Source: Balneolaceae bacterium UBA1514
GTDB lineage: Bacteria > Bacteroidota > Rhodothermia > Balneolales > Balneolaceae
Assembly (NCBI GenBank): GCA_002323515.1
Contig: DCQQ01000035.1
Location: 1-50,334, forward strand
DNA: 50,334 bases
Reading direction: 5' to 3'
The notes under the pieces are model-generated. The model made no database searches and was not told where the DNA came from. It saw only the letters and a list, made by a program, of their open reading frames with translations. A program made the position numbers and the translations under genes. Shown piece after piece: positions 38,369-47,688 of the stretch; positions within the stretch are counted from its first letter, which is position 1, and the number at the start of each line of letters is the position of its first letter.

Positions 38369-39514
38369 ATGGCTCACAAGCATATACAAATTTTTGACAC
38401 AACACTACGCGATGGCGAGCAAGTACCAGGTTGTCAGTTAAATACCGATGAAAAAATAGAAATAGCTTTAGCTCTTGAGAAGCTAGGAGTTGATATAATG
38501 GAGGTTGGATTCCCAATTTCTTCTCCGGGTGATTTTGATTCAGTGTCAAAAATAGCAGGTATTATCACCGAATCTACGGTTTGTGCGTTGTCTAGAGCAG
38601 TCGAAAAAGATATTGATGCCGCCGCTGAGGCGGTAAAGAACGCTAGAATGCCTCGAATACATACTGGAATAGGCACGTCAGATAGTCACGTATTCAGTAA
38701 GCTTCGAACTACCAGAGAAAATGTTTTAGAAAGGGGAGTGGCTGCCGTAAAATATGCCAAACGATTTGTTGAAGATGTGGAATTTTATGCAGAAGACGCA
38801 GGTAGAACGGATAATGATTATCTAGCTAAGGTGTTAGAGGTCGTTATAGCGGCGGGTGCAACCGTAGTGAACATACCGGATACCACTGGGTATTGTTTGC
38901 CATGGCAATACGGGGCCAAAATAAAATATGTTAAAGAACATGTTAAAGGGATTGATAAGGTGCATATTTCCACTCATTGTCATAACGATTTGGGCCTTGC
39001 TACCGCGAATTCCATAGCAGGGGTTGAACATGGAGCAACTCAAGTAGAGTGTACCATTAATGGAATTGGCGAACGAGCAGGAAATGCCTCCTTGGAGGAA
39101 GTCGTGATGATTTTACGACAGCATCAAGATTTGAATTTTGATACACGTATTCAAAGCCGACAGCTTAAATCATTGAGCGAGTTAGTATCGAACCGAATGA
39201 GAATGCCCGTGCAACCAAACAAAGCCATTGTAGGGAGTAATGCGTTTTCACATTCTTCTGGTATTCACCAAGATGGGGTTATTAAGAGCAGAGAGACCTA
39301 TGAAATAATCGATCCCTTAGATGTGGGAGTGCATGAATCCAGTATTGTATTAACGGCACGAAGTGGACGGGCAGCTTTGAAATTTAGAGCAGCAAAATTG
39401 GGATTTGACGTCGAACAAGAACAAATGGAACCCTACTATGAAGCTTTTTTAAAATTAGCGGATGAAAAAAAAGTAGTTCAGGATCAGGATCTGTTGACAT
39501 TATTTTCATCTTAG
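38369..39514 (+). CDS. leuA: 2-isopropylmalate synthase, short form
   Basis: Condenses acetyl-CoA with ketoisovalerate, the first step of leucine synthesis (381 residues). The HMGL-like barrel shows [14 protein letters not shown] and the metal-site [17 protein letters not shown]. The family motif [17 protein letters not shown] and [10 protein letters not shown] are also present. The C-terminal leucine-binding LeuA_dimer domain of the long enzymes is absent, so leucine feedback by that domain is not possible. A homocitrate synthase or citramalate synthase cannot be fully excluded by sequence, but the downstream leuC-leuD-leuB genes make LeuA most likely. Confidence 0.9.
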   Translation: MAHKHIQIFDTTLRDGEQVPGCQLNTDEKIEIALALEKLGVDIMEVGFPISSPGDFDSVSKIAGIITESTVCALSRAVEKDIDAAAEAVKNARMPRIHTGIGTSDSHVFSKLRTTRENVLERGVAAVKYAKRFVEDVEFYAEDAGRTDNDYLAKVLEVVIAAGATVVNIPDTTGYCLPWQYGAKIKYVKEHVKGIDKVHISTHCHNDLGLATANSIAGVEHGATQVECTINGIGERAGNASLEEVVMILRQHQDLNFDTRIQSRQLKSLSELVSNRMRMPVQPNKAIVGSNAFSHSSGIHQDGVIKSRETYEIIDPLDVGVHESSIVLTARSGRAALKFRAAKLGFDVEQEQMEPYYEAFLKLADEKKVVQDQDLLTLFSS

Positions 39515-39571
39515 GTGCAAAAAACCCTATTTTCCACTTGAATACTGTACGGAAAACCCAGACAACTGGAT

Positions 39572-40981
39572 ATGGGAAAAACACTGTTTGAAAAAGTGTG
39601 GGATAACCACATCGTAGACACGGTCGACGGCGGCCAAGAAATTCTATTTATTGATCGGCACTTCATACACGAAGTAACCTCGCCTCAGGCATTTGATGGC
39701 ATTCGAAAAAGAGGAATTGGACTATACGATAAAAACCGAATCGTAGCTACGGCCGATCACAATGTGCCTACCAAAGATCAGCATTTACCCATCAAAGACG
39801 AGCTATCTCGTCTACAGGTGGACATGCTCACACATAATTGCGAAGAATATGACATAGATTTGTACGGCCTTGGGCATAAAAATCAGGGAATAGTACATGT
39901 AATAGGTCCTGAATTGGGGGTTACTAAACCAGGCATAACCATAGTGTGTGGGGATAGTCATACATCGACCCATGGAGCATTCGGTGCGGTGGCTTTTGGT
40001 ATTGGTACCTCACAGGTAGAGCAGGTGATGGCCTCGCAATGCCTGTTGATTCAACGCCCGAAAACTATGCGAATTATTATCGATGGGGAATTGGGTAATG
40101 GAATTTATTCAAAGGATATCATTCTATACATTATTTCAAAGTTAAGTACCTCAGGAGGAACAGGGCATTTTGTGGAATATGCCGGCACTGCCATTCGATC
40201 TCTTTCGATGGAAGCTCGGATGACTATCTGCAACATGAGTATAGAAATGGGAGCACGTGGGGGAATGATTGCCCCCGATGAGACTACCTTTGAGTACATA
40301 AAAGGCAGAGAATACGCACCTTCTGGACAACAATGGGAGGAAGCTCTGGCCTATTGGTCTACTTTGTATACTGATGAAGACGCTGTTTTTGACAAAGAGT
40401 ATGTGTTCAATGCCGAGGACATCGAGCCGATGATTACTTATGGAACCAACCCTGGTATGGGAATGGGAATTACACAACATCTTCCAACTACTACAGAAGT
40501 TGAGCGCCCGGATAATTTACTTCAGTCATTACAATATATGGGATTTACTCCTGGTGCTTCTTTGCTGAACACTCCCATTGATCATGTATTTATAGGTAGC
40601 TGCACTAATTCTAGAATAGAAGATCTCCGTATTGTGGCAGATTATGTGAGAGGCAAGAAAAAAGCCGATAATGTACAAGCATTTATTGTACCTGGCTCTA
40701 AGCAGGTAGAGGCACAGGCCAAAGCTGAAGGCTTGCATGATATTTTGCTTGAGGCAGGCTTTGAGCTCCGAGGTCCAGGATGTTCGGCTTGTCTGGGGAT
40801 GAACGAGGATAAAATCCCTAAGATGGAATATTGTGTATCTACTTCAAACCGAAACTACGAAGGCCGTCAGGGACCAGGAGCTCGTACCTTATTGGTAAGC
40901 CCATTAACTGCGGCCGTTATTGCGGTGGAAGGTAAAGTAGTTGATCCCAGAAAGTATCTAAATGAGGAGGCACTCGCTTAA
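39572..40981 (+). CDS. leuC: 3-isopropylmalate dehydratase large subunit
   Basis: Aconitase-family isomerisation of 2- to 3-isopropylmalate (469 residues). It begins [13 protein letters not shown] and contains the active-site text [12 protein letters not shown] and [13 protein letters not shown]. The [4Fe-4S] cysteines occur in GSCTNSR and [11 protein letters not shown]. It starts 57 bases after leuA and its stop overlaps leuD by one base, so the two subunits are translated in a coupled way. Confidence 0.96.
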   Translation: MGKTLFEKVWDNHIVDTVDGGQEILFIDRHFIHEVTSPQAFDGIRKRGIGLYDKNRIVATADHNVPTKDQHLPIKDELSRLQVDMLTHNCEEYDIDLYGLGHKNQGIVHVIGPELGVTKPGITIVCGDSHTSTHGAFGAVAFGIGTSQVEQVMASQCLLIQRPKTMRIIIDGELGNGIYSKDIILYIISKLSTSGGTGHFVEYAGTAIRSLSMEARMTICNMSIEMGARGGMIAPDETTFEYIKGREYAPSGQQWEEALAYWSTLYTDEDAVFDKEYVFNAEDIEPMITYGTNPGMGMGITQHLPTTTEVERPDNLLQSLQYMGFTPGASLLNTPIDHVFIGSCTNSRIEDLRIVADYVRGKKKADNVQAFIVPGSKQVEAQAKAEGLHDILLEAGFELRGPGCSACLGMNEDKIPKMEYCVSTSNRNYEGRQGPGARTLLVSPLTAAVIAVEGKVVDPRKYLNEEALA

Positions 40982-41574
40982 TGGAAAAATTTAGCACATT
41001 ACTAAGTCCAGCTATTCCTTTGGTTCAGGAAAATGTGGACACCGATCAAATTATACCTGCTCGTTTCCTCAAAGCCACATCCAGAGAAGGTTTTGGGGAG
41101 CATCTATTTAAGGACTGGCGTTTTGATGAACAAGGTCATCCTAAATCCGATTTTATTCTAAACAATCCTGAATATTCGGGCTCGATATTGGTGGCTGGAG
41201 AAAATTTTGGCTGTGGATCCTCACGAGAACATGCCGCTTGGGCCTTAGTCGATTGCGGTTTCAAAGCCGTCGTATCCAGTTATTTTGCCGATATATTTAA
41301 GGGAAATGCATTAAATAATGGCTTGTTACCCGTTCAAGTGTCTCCCAGTAGCCTAAAAGAATTATTAGCGGCGGTACAATCCAATCCCATGACATTTATC
41401 GAAATTAACTTAGAGGCTCAACTTCTTCGGGTTCCTGAAATTGGGATACAGGAACATTTTGAGATAAACCCTTACAAGAAAACCTGTTTGATCAATGGGT
41501 ACGATGACATTGATTTTTTATTAAGTCAAAAAGAAAAAATCAGCGCTTTTGAACTAAAGCACATCGAATTTTAA
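40981..41574 (+). CDS. leuD: 3-isopropylmalate dehydratase small subunit
   Basis: Swivelling subunit of isopropylmalate isomerase (197 residues), partner of LeuC. Motifs are [31 protein letters not shown] and [12 protein letters not shown], all in normal order. It shares its first base with the leuC stop codon and ends two bases before leuB. Confidence 0.96.
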   Translation: MEKFSTLLSPAIPLVQENVDTDQIIPARFLKATSREGFGEHLFKDWRFDEQGHPKSDFILNNPEYSGSILVAGENFGCGSSREHAAWALVDCGFKAVVSSYFADIFKGNALNNGLLPVQVSPSSLKELLAAVQSNPMTFIEINLEAQLLRVPEIGIQEHFEINPYKKTCLINGYDDIDFLLSQKEKISAFELKHIEF

Positions 41575-41576
41575 CT

Positions 41577-42692
41577 ATGAAGAAACGCATTGCGGTAGTA
41601 CCCGGAGATGGAATAGGCCCCGAAGTCATTAAACAGGCCAAAAAGGTTCTGGAAGCTGTTTCCAATCGTTATAATCATGAATTTATTTTGGATTACGCCC
41701 TCATGGGTGCCATTGCGATTGATGAAACAGGAGACCCACTTCCTCAGGAAACCATTGATATATGTAAAATGTCCGATGGGGTGCTTTTTGGCGCCATAGG
41801 TGACCCTAAATACGATAATGATCCAACCGCAAAAGTTCGGCCAGAGCAAGGTCTATTGCGCTTGCGTAAAGCTTTGGGGTTATATGCAAATATTCGACCT
41901 GTTCGATTGTTTGCCTCGTTGATGGATCGGTCTCCACTCAAAAAAGAGCGTATTTTAGGTACCGATTTGGTGGTCTATCGAGAGTTGACCAGTGGGATCT
42001 ATTTCGGTGATAAAGGACGTGTAGAGGGAGGGAGTGCGGCCTTTGATACGTGTTATTATACCGTGGAAGAAATTATCCGTATTGCTAAAATGGCCTTTGA
42101 GGCAGCAACGAGACGTCGGGGTTTATTAACATTGGTAGACAAAGCCAACGTATTGGAGAGCTCACGACTATGGAGAGAGGTGGTTCAAAAAATGGCCCTT
42201 GAATATCCAGATGTTTCGGTAGACTATCTGTTTGTTGATAATGCGGCGATGCAAGTGGTGCAACAACCATCTAGATTCGATGTTATTTTGACTGAAAATA
42301 TGTTTGGTGACATAATCTCGGATGAAACTAGCGTGATAACTGGATCTATCGGCCTGTTACCCTCAGCTTCTTTGGGGCTAAGCAGTAACCTTTTTGAACC
42401 TATCCATGGCAGTTATCCAGAAGCCGCTGGTAAAGATATAGCCAATCCCTTAGCTACTATTTTATCCCTAGCCATGTTACTAGAGCATGTAGGCCTGATA
42501 GAAGAAGCTAGAAGGGTAGAAGCGGCTGTGGAGTTGGTTATTGACAATGGATTGGTCACGCCCGATTTAAATGATGAACACTTTATTTCATGTTCAAAAG
42601 TAGGGGATGTAGTAGCCATGATGGTTGAATCTGATTTGGATGAAGACACATCTTTTGATAATATCTTTGAAGGCAATTTACCATTAATTTAG
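41577..42692 (+). CDS. leuB: 3-isopropylmalate dehydrogenase
   Basis: NAD-dependent oxidative decarboxylation of 3-isopropylmalate (371 residues). Visible motifs are IAVVPGDGIGPEV, the substrate-binding arginine region LRLRKALGLYANIRPVR, and VYRELTSGIYFGDKG. The metal and substrate site TENMFGDIISDETSVITGS and FEPIHGSYPEAAGKDIANP are also intact. It is the last gene of leuACDB. Its stop is TAG. The next gene, recQ, begins 126 bases later. Confidence 0.96.
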   Translation: MKKRIAVVPGDGIGPEVIKQAKKVLEAVSNRYNHEFILDYALMGAIAIDETGDPLPQETIDICKMSDGVLFGAIGDPKYDNDPTAKVRPEQGLLRLRKALGLYANIRPVRLFASLMDRSPLKKERILGTDLVVYRELTSGIYFGDKGRVEGGSAAFDTCYYTVEEIIRIAKMAFEAATRRRGLLTLVDKANVLESSRLWREVVQKMALEYPDVSVDYLFVDNAAMQVVQQPSRFDVILTENMFGDIISDETSVITGSIGLLPSASLGLSSNLFEPIHGSYPEAAGKDIANPLATILSLAMLLEHVGLIEEARRVEAAVELVIDNGLVTPDLNDEHFISCSKVGDVVAMMVESDLDEDTSFDNIFEGNLPLI

Positions 42693-42818
42693 TTTGTTAA
42701 ACCAACCCTTTTTAGTTGTCAGATCATTAGTTTTTAGATCTTTAGATCATTACACGACCATATAAAGTGGCTGGTTAATTCAAGAATCTGCTCTATATCC
42801 AACAACCCAAGGAGATCG

Positions 42819-44774
42819 ATGAGTCTAAGTGAGCAAAGGTATGAACAATGCCTGCTTTCCCTCCAAAAATATTGGGGTTATGAGGCGTTTAGAACTGGTC
42901 AAGATCAGGCGATTAGATCGGTGTGCGAAGGGCAAAAAACCCTAGCCATTTTCCCCACCGGTGCCGGAAAATCACTCTGTTATCAAGTACCTGCGGTAAG
43001 CTTTGAGGGACTTTGTTTAGTGATAAGCCCATTGGTTGCCTTGATGGAAGATCAGGTTAAACAGTTACAAGATCGAGGAATTTCAGCGGCATATATTACT
43101 TCAAAGCTAAGTTTCAAAGAGAGTGAGCAGCGCTTGGTTAATGCTCGAAACGGGATGTATGACCTGCTATATTGTGCACCAGAGCGCCTAGCAAGTGAGA
43201 GGTTTAAGCAGGAACTGGAACAGTTACCCCTGAGTATGATCGCTATAGATGAGGCACATTGTATTTCGGAGTGGGGGCATGAATTCAGGCCAGCCTATAG
43301 ACAGTTGGCCGAACATATATCCGTTAAAGCCGATCACATACAATGGCTTGCATTGACAGCTACAGCCACACCCGAAGTGCAAAAAGATATCTGCAGTGTA
43401 CTTCGGTTTGATGAGCACACGATCATTAGCCTGCCTTTTAATCGTGAAAATTTGACTTGGTGGGTACTCCGGACTGAGCATACCACTGAACGAATGATGA
43501 GTACCCTGGAAAAAGTGAAAGGTTTGGGTGACGGGTTAATTTATGCTGGGACTCGAAAAAATACCGAGCGATGGGCAGAACGAATGCAGCGACATGGAAT
43601 AGCGGCTCAGGCGTATCATGCAGGTTTATCGGCAGATAAGCGAACACATATTCAGCAGCAGTGGATTAGCGGTAAACTTTCTTGGGTTGCTGCTACCAAC
43701 GCGTTTGGAATGGGTATCGATAAGCCTAATTGCCGGTATGTATTTCATGAGACTACACCCAATAGCTTGGAGGCTTATTATCAGGAGGCTGGACGGGCTG
43801 GAAGGGACGGGCAAAAAAGTTATCCTATTCTTTTTTATCGTCCAGCCCATCTACGAAAAGCTAAAGAACGAATTGAGGAGGCATATCCATCAATAGATGA
43901 GTTAACCAAGCAGTATCAAATTTTATGTGATGCGTTGGAACTTGCGGTCGGCTCTGAAATGCTAGAATGGGTAGCGGTTTCAGTGGATGCACTTTGCCGC
44001 AGAAGCGGTTGGAGTGGTAGGCGGTGGGCAACGATTTTAGAATCCTTTGAGCGATGGGGTTTATTGGAGCTTCGAGAAAGTAGATCTCGCGAGTTATTGC
44101 TTCAATTTTTGTACAGTCCGAAGGCGATGCGGGGTATCATTGATGGGATAAAAGATATGGATAAACAGTTATTTATGGACCGTTTTTTACGTCGTTTTGG
44201 GTTGAATGCTTATCATCAAGAATTACGTATAGAATGGGATGAAACCAAAGGACTATTTCATGATCTGCCTAGTTTGAGTTTTGATGAATTTGAGAAGTAC
44301 CTTGAAATTTTAGCTCATCAGGACGGGTGGATACGCTATCGCATTCAAGAGTCGGCGTACCAAATAAGGTTAGTGGAAGCTAGACAGGCTAGAATACCAC
44401 TAGACGAAGGATTGTTGCGAAGCAGGAAAAAGAATGCGCTAGAGAAGATAGAGTGGATGCAACTCTATGCTGAGTCAATGGTGTGTAGGGAGGTTTTTTT
44501 ACGACGATATTTTGGAGAAATCAAACCAAAGGACTGTGGGCATTGTGATAATTGTGAGCGGGCTGAACGATTTAGGCAGCAAGGCTTGACCATTGAACAG
44601 GTACAAGATCTTTTCGATTTGTTACGTAGTGAGGAGAGTCTTAATTATTCTGAGATTCGGGAGCGGCTATCTTGGAGCAAAGAGCGAATAGATTCAGCAC
44701 TTTACTGGCTACTAAGTCAACAACTTATTGAAGAAATTCCCAAAGAGTTACTCAGTTACCGAGTTGTTAGCTAG
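42819..44774 (+). CDS. recQ: RecQ-family ATP-dependent DNA helicase
   Basis: 3'-5' DNA helicase for recombination and replication-fork repair (651 residues). The Walker A motif is FPTGAGKSLCYQ (Lys51), the Walker B DEAH box is at 144-147, motif III is LTATATPEV and motif VI is QEAGRAGRDGQ. Zinc-ligand cysteines occur only near the C-terminus (Cys556 and CGHCDNC, Cys573/576/579). Thus the zinc-binding region lies about 200 residues after the helicase core, unlike the compact arrangement of E. coli RecQ. No HRDC domain is visible; the last 70 residues look like a winged helix. Similar RecQ variants occur in Bacteroidota. Confidence 0.92.
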   Translation: MSLSEQRYEQCLLSLQKYWGYEAFRTGQDQAIRSVCEGQKTLAIFPTGAGKSLCYQVPAVSFEGLCLVISPLVALMEDQVKQLQDRGISAAYITSKLSFKESEQRLVNARNGMYDLLYCAPERLASERFKQELEQLPLSMIAIDEAHCISEWGHEFRPAYRQLAEHISVKADHIQWLALTATATPEVQKDICSVLRFDEHTIISLPFNRENLTWWVLRTEHTTERMMSTLEKVKGLGDGLIYAGTRKNTERWAERMQRHGIAAQAYHAGLSADKRTHIQQQWISGKLSWVAATNAFGMGIDKPNCRYVFHETTPNSLEAYYQEAGRAGRDGQKSYPILFYRPAHLRKAKERIEEAYPSIDELTKQYQILCDALELAVGSEMLEWVAVSVDALCRRSGWSGRRWATILESFERWGLLELRESRSRELLLQFLYSPKAMRGIIDGIKDMDKQLFMDRFLRRFGLNAYHQELRIEWDETKGLFHDLPSLSFDEFEKYLEILAHQDGWIRYRIQESAYQIRLVEARQARIPLDEGLLRSRKKNALEKIEWMQLYAESMVCREVFLRRYFGEIKPKDCGHCDNCERAERFRQQGLTIEQVQDLFDLLRSEESLNYSEIRERLSWSKERIDSALYWLLSQQLIEEIPKELLSYRVVS

Positions 44775-44842
44775 CTAACGGTTTGTGTAATTGACTAACT
44801 CATTCGCCTGCTAATTCGTGGGACATTGACCTGCTTGACAAC

Positions 44843-45262
44843 CTACTTCGTTTGTTCGTTGTTTCGCCTGAATTCTTGAACACGCCGTTTTTCAGTTTCT
44901 ATGAGAACTTTTACTGAATCTAACCGGATTCGTTGTCCTTTAAAATCACTTTGATAGTATCGATGGCTGTCTAAGAATTGCTTTTCACTGACCTTAAATG
45001 TGCTAAAAAGGTCTTTTTTCACAGACTCTAAGTCTAATGTATCTGTGCTATTGTTCCATACTTGCAAAAGTTGAATATTGGCGAGTAAAGGAATGTACAC
45101 TGAGTCTGGAAGTAGGTGAATTGGTTCTGTGATCCTAGGTCCCTCGGTAGTGACTGAGCATGAGGTGCTGAAAAAAGAACTAATCATTGCGAGTATAATT
45201 ATAGTAATGCTCACGGGATTATTTGTTTTATTAAGTTGTTCAGGAAGCTTCCCTAGACTCAT
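44843..45262 (-). CDS. Lipoprotein with DUF4296-like domain
   Basis: A 139-residue protein with an N-terminal basic/polar start, hydrophobic stretch (about 17-33) and a lipobox-like FSTSC (Cys35), so probably a lipoprotein. Its remainder fits DUF4296 in pattern: LPDSVYIPLLANIQLLQVW, then FSTFKVSEKQFLDSHRYYQ. This is a Bacteroidota family of unknown function. Its ATG overlaps the stop of the SDR gene by four bases (ATGA). Confidence 0.65.
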   Translation of the reverse strand: MSLGKLPEQLNKTNNPVSITIIILAMISSFFSTSCSVTTEGPRITEPIHLLPDSVYIPLLANIQLLQVWNNSTDTLDLESVKKDLFSTFKVSEKQFLDSHRYYQSDFKGQRIRLDSVKVLIETEKRRVQEFRRNNEQTK

Positions 45263-45984
45263 GGCTTTTTGGGTTGAAGTGGACGCATCGTAAGCTCACT
45301 TATTAAAAAATTATCCGATCGTTCGAGTACAAAGAGGAGTGTTTCTGCTACCTCGTCCGGATGCATCATCGCGTTGTGGACTTCTATTTCGTCAATTTCA
45401 TCAAAAAAGTGGGTGGCAATGGATCCTGGGAAAAAGCAACTTACTTTGATCCCATCGTAACGTAATTCTTTGAATAGGGCATCGCTGAATCCTCTCAACG
45501 CATACTTAGTAGCGTTATAGACCGAAATTTTAGGATTGCCCATGAGCGCGGCAACTGATGCGATGTTTATGATGTGGCAGGTATTAGGATGGGCTTTCAT
45601 AAGCGGAGTAATGTGACGAGTTAGGTAGAAAACTCCGGAAACATTTACCTGCATCATTTGTTCAAACTTTTCAAGAGCTAAATCCTCAATATTATCAAAG
45701 TAGCCAAGTCCTGCATTGTTTATGAGTATGTCGGGGTAGTGGTTTAAATCGGTGAAGGTCTGTTTTACCCAGTGTTTAACCGCATCATGATCGGAAATAT
45801 CCATATGCACAGGAATATAGCGTGCTCCCACATTACCCAGTTGCTCTTTGTGTGCTTCCATCCGTTCTAGTGATCGGGATAAGCCATATACAGTGGCGCC
45901 TTTTTGCAGTAGTTGTTCGGTAAAGGATTGTCCAATTCCACTGCTACTGCCGGTGACGATAGCGATCGAATCTGCTACGTTCAT
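45259..45984 (-). CDS. Short-chain dehydrogenase/reductase
   Basis: A 241-residue NAD(P)-dependent oxidoreductase. The cofactor motif is VTGSSSGIGQS and the structural motif is NNAG. The catalytic serine lies in INIASVAALMG and the Tyr-Lys pair in YNATKYALRG. The classical SDR fold is complete, but the substrate cannot be inferred. It precedes the DUF4296-like lipoprotein with a four-base overlap. The gene is divergent from coaX, with 73 bases between start codons that must hold both promoters. Confidence 0.9.
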   Translation of the reverse strand: MNVADSIAIVTGSSSGIGQSFTEQLLQKGATVYGLSRSLERMEAHKEQLGNVGARYIPVHMDISDHDAVKHWVKQTFTDLNHYPDILINNAGLGYFDNIEDLALEKFEQMMQVNVSGVFYLTRHITPLMKAHPNTCHIINIASVAALMGNPKISVYNATKYALRGFSDALFKELRYDGIKVSCFFPGSIATHFFDEIDEIEVHNAMMHPDEVAETLLFVLERSDNFLISELTMRPLQPKKP

Positions 45985-46057
45985 TGTGTTGGTGTTTAGT
46001 ATATTGTCGTTGAAATCAAGATAACTCAGCTTTGATTACGACTCAACTATTTAGACA

Positions 46058-47011
46058 ATGGTAACATTCCGAACGCTTGAACATATTCAACAGCTTTTGG
46101 CCAAAACTTCCGGGCCAGATGCTTCTTTAAGTGATACTCCCCATGCGGCATTCCAGTCAGAAGAGCTTGAGCCTACCTTATATATTGATGGAGGAAGTAG
46201 CTTTTTAAAACTAGGTAGATGGTCGGAAAAAGACTCTGATTTCGTTGTCCAGACGGTGTCATGGGAAGAGGGGGAGGCAGCGTTGAGCGGAATTTTCCAG
46301 CAATTTTTGAGCGAAGGTACTGAATATATAGTGGCAAGTTTAGTGTATGCCCCTTTCAAAGAACGCTTGAACGAGCTATTCAGAATATTGGGAGAGCAGT
46401 ATGATTTTGAGGTGGTTTGGCTTGATCACGCTTCCATAGAAGGTTTAGATCTTAGCATTAATTATAGCCCTGTGAATAGTTTGGGTTTAGACCGGTTAAT
46501 TGCCGCATATGGAGCGCATGCATTTTGTTCGGGGTCGGTGGTTGTGGTGGATCTAGGTAGTGCAGTTACGGTGGATACTTTGACACAAACTCAGTTTGAT
46601 GGGGGTGTTATCGCACCTGGCTTAAAGGCGGTACAAGTTGGTATGCAGCAAATAACTCCTCATTTACCTATTCCATCTGCTCAGAAAACCTCCGAATTTC
46701 CTCCGAAAAGTACTCAGAATGCCCTTTGGTGGGGACAATATGCTTTTTGGGTAGCAGGAATTGAAGGAATGATTTTGGAAGTCGCTAGGGCAGCAAACAC
46801 ACAAGAAATTATTCTTACGGGTGGAGATGCAATTTGGTTCTTTGATCAGGTAATTAATCAAAGGCGGGAAGATTGGCCCGTACAGGACGCCGTAGTTGGA
46901 TTCAATTTGGGAACGCAGAAAGACCACTCTTTGGAAGGGATGAAGGTGGTGGTACGCCCACATTTGGTGCTTGAAGGACTTCGGTATCTAAGCCGGAGGA
47001 GCTGTTTTTAA
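46058..47011 (+). CDS. coaX: Type III pantothenate kinase, divergent
   Basis: First step of CoA synthesis from pantothenate (317 residues). Motifs of the ASKHA fold are seen but drifted. LYIDGGSSFLKLG replaces the usual DxGNTxxK (Asp44), GLDRLIAAYGA fits GxDR, VVDLGSAVTVDTL fits DxGTAxTxD, and GGVIAPGL is normal. About 40 residues precede the first motif, whereas the family usually starts within a few residues of it. No in-frame start codon nearer than a TTG at codon 14 allows a shorter protein. It is convergent with udk. Confidence 0.85.
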   Translation: MVTFRTLEHIQQLLAKTSGPDASLSDTPHAAFQSEELEPTLYIDGGSSFLKLGRWSEKDSDFVVQTVSWEEGEAALSGIFQQFLSEGTEYIVASLVYAPFKERLNELFRILGEQYDFEVVWLDHASIEGLDLSINYSPVNSLGLDRLIAAYGAHAFCSGSVVVVDLGSAVTVDTLTQTQFDGGVIAPGLKAVQVGMQQITPHLPIPSAQKTSEFPPKSTQNALWWGQYAFWVAGIEGMILEVARAANTQEIILTGGDAIWFFDQVINQRREDWPVQDAVVGFNLGTQKDHSLEGMKVVVRPHLVLEGLRYLSRRSCF

Positions 47012-47043
47012 AAAGCACCACTTAAATGAGCCTGTTACATCAA

Positions 47044-47688
47044 TTAGCTAAGCGAACTACTGTCAAGTTGCCTGTGAATCATGGATATAAGCATCTCTTG
47101 AGCAACCTCATTTTTCCCGCCATGAGGAATAATGACGTCGGCATAGCGCTTACTGGGTTCAACGAATTTTAAGTGCATGGGTCTTACGAATGTTTCGTAT
47201 TGAAGCAACACGCTGTCGAGGTTTCGTTTACGTTCGCTAATGTCCCGTTGAATACGCCGTAGCAGACGTACATCGTCATCGGTGTCTACAAAAATTTTAA
47301 CGTCCATAAGCTCTCGTAGTTCCGGTTCACTAAAAATGAGAATTCCATCGATTAAAATGACGGGTGTGGGCTGGACTTCTAGATGGATTTCGCTACGAAT
47401 GTGTTCAGCGAAATTATACTGAGGAACGTGTACAGGGTAACCCTCAAGAAGTGCTCGTAGATGCCGGATTAGTAGGTCAGTCTCAAGAGAAGCAGGGTGA
47501 TCGAAGTTTTGCTGAAGACGATCCTCAAAGGGCATATGCTTTAAATCTCGATAGTAGGAATCATGTTCTATCCTAAGAATGTTTTGCTGACCAAAATGAT
47601 CACAGATCAGATTCACAACAGTGGTTTTACCTGATCCACTTCCTCCGGCTACCCCGATTACCAAGGCATTAGTTTTGGGTTTTTTCAT
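47044..47688 (-). CDS. udk: Uridine kinase
   Basis: Salvage kinase that phosphorylates uridine and cytidine (214 residues). The P-loop is GVAGGSGSGKTTVV (about 12-25). The family motifs HDSYYRDL, NFDHPASLETDLL, VPQYNFAEHIR, and ILIDGILIFSEPELRELMDVKIFVD are complete. The start overlaps the end of the amidase gene by 20 bases on the same strand. Confidence 0.95.
   Translation of the reverse strand: MKKPKTNALVIGVAGGSGSGKTTVVNLICDHFGQQNILRIEHDSYYRDLKHMPFEDRLQQNFDHPASLETDLLIRHLRALLEGYPVHVPQYNFAEHIRSEIHLEVQPTPVILIDGILIFSEPELRELMDVKIFVDTDDDVRLLRRIQRDISERKRNLDSVLLQYETFVRPMHLKFVEPSKRYADVIIPHGGKNEVAQEMLISMIHRQLDSSSLS

Noticed and set aside
42715..42760. Repeated AGATC motifs between leuB and recQ as a repeat element or attenuator
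   Set aside because: Two copies of AGATCATTA and one more AGATC in an A/T-rich gap form no clear hairpin with a U-run and no regular array.
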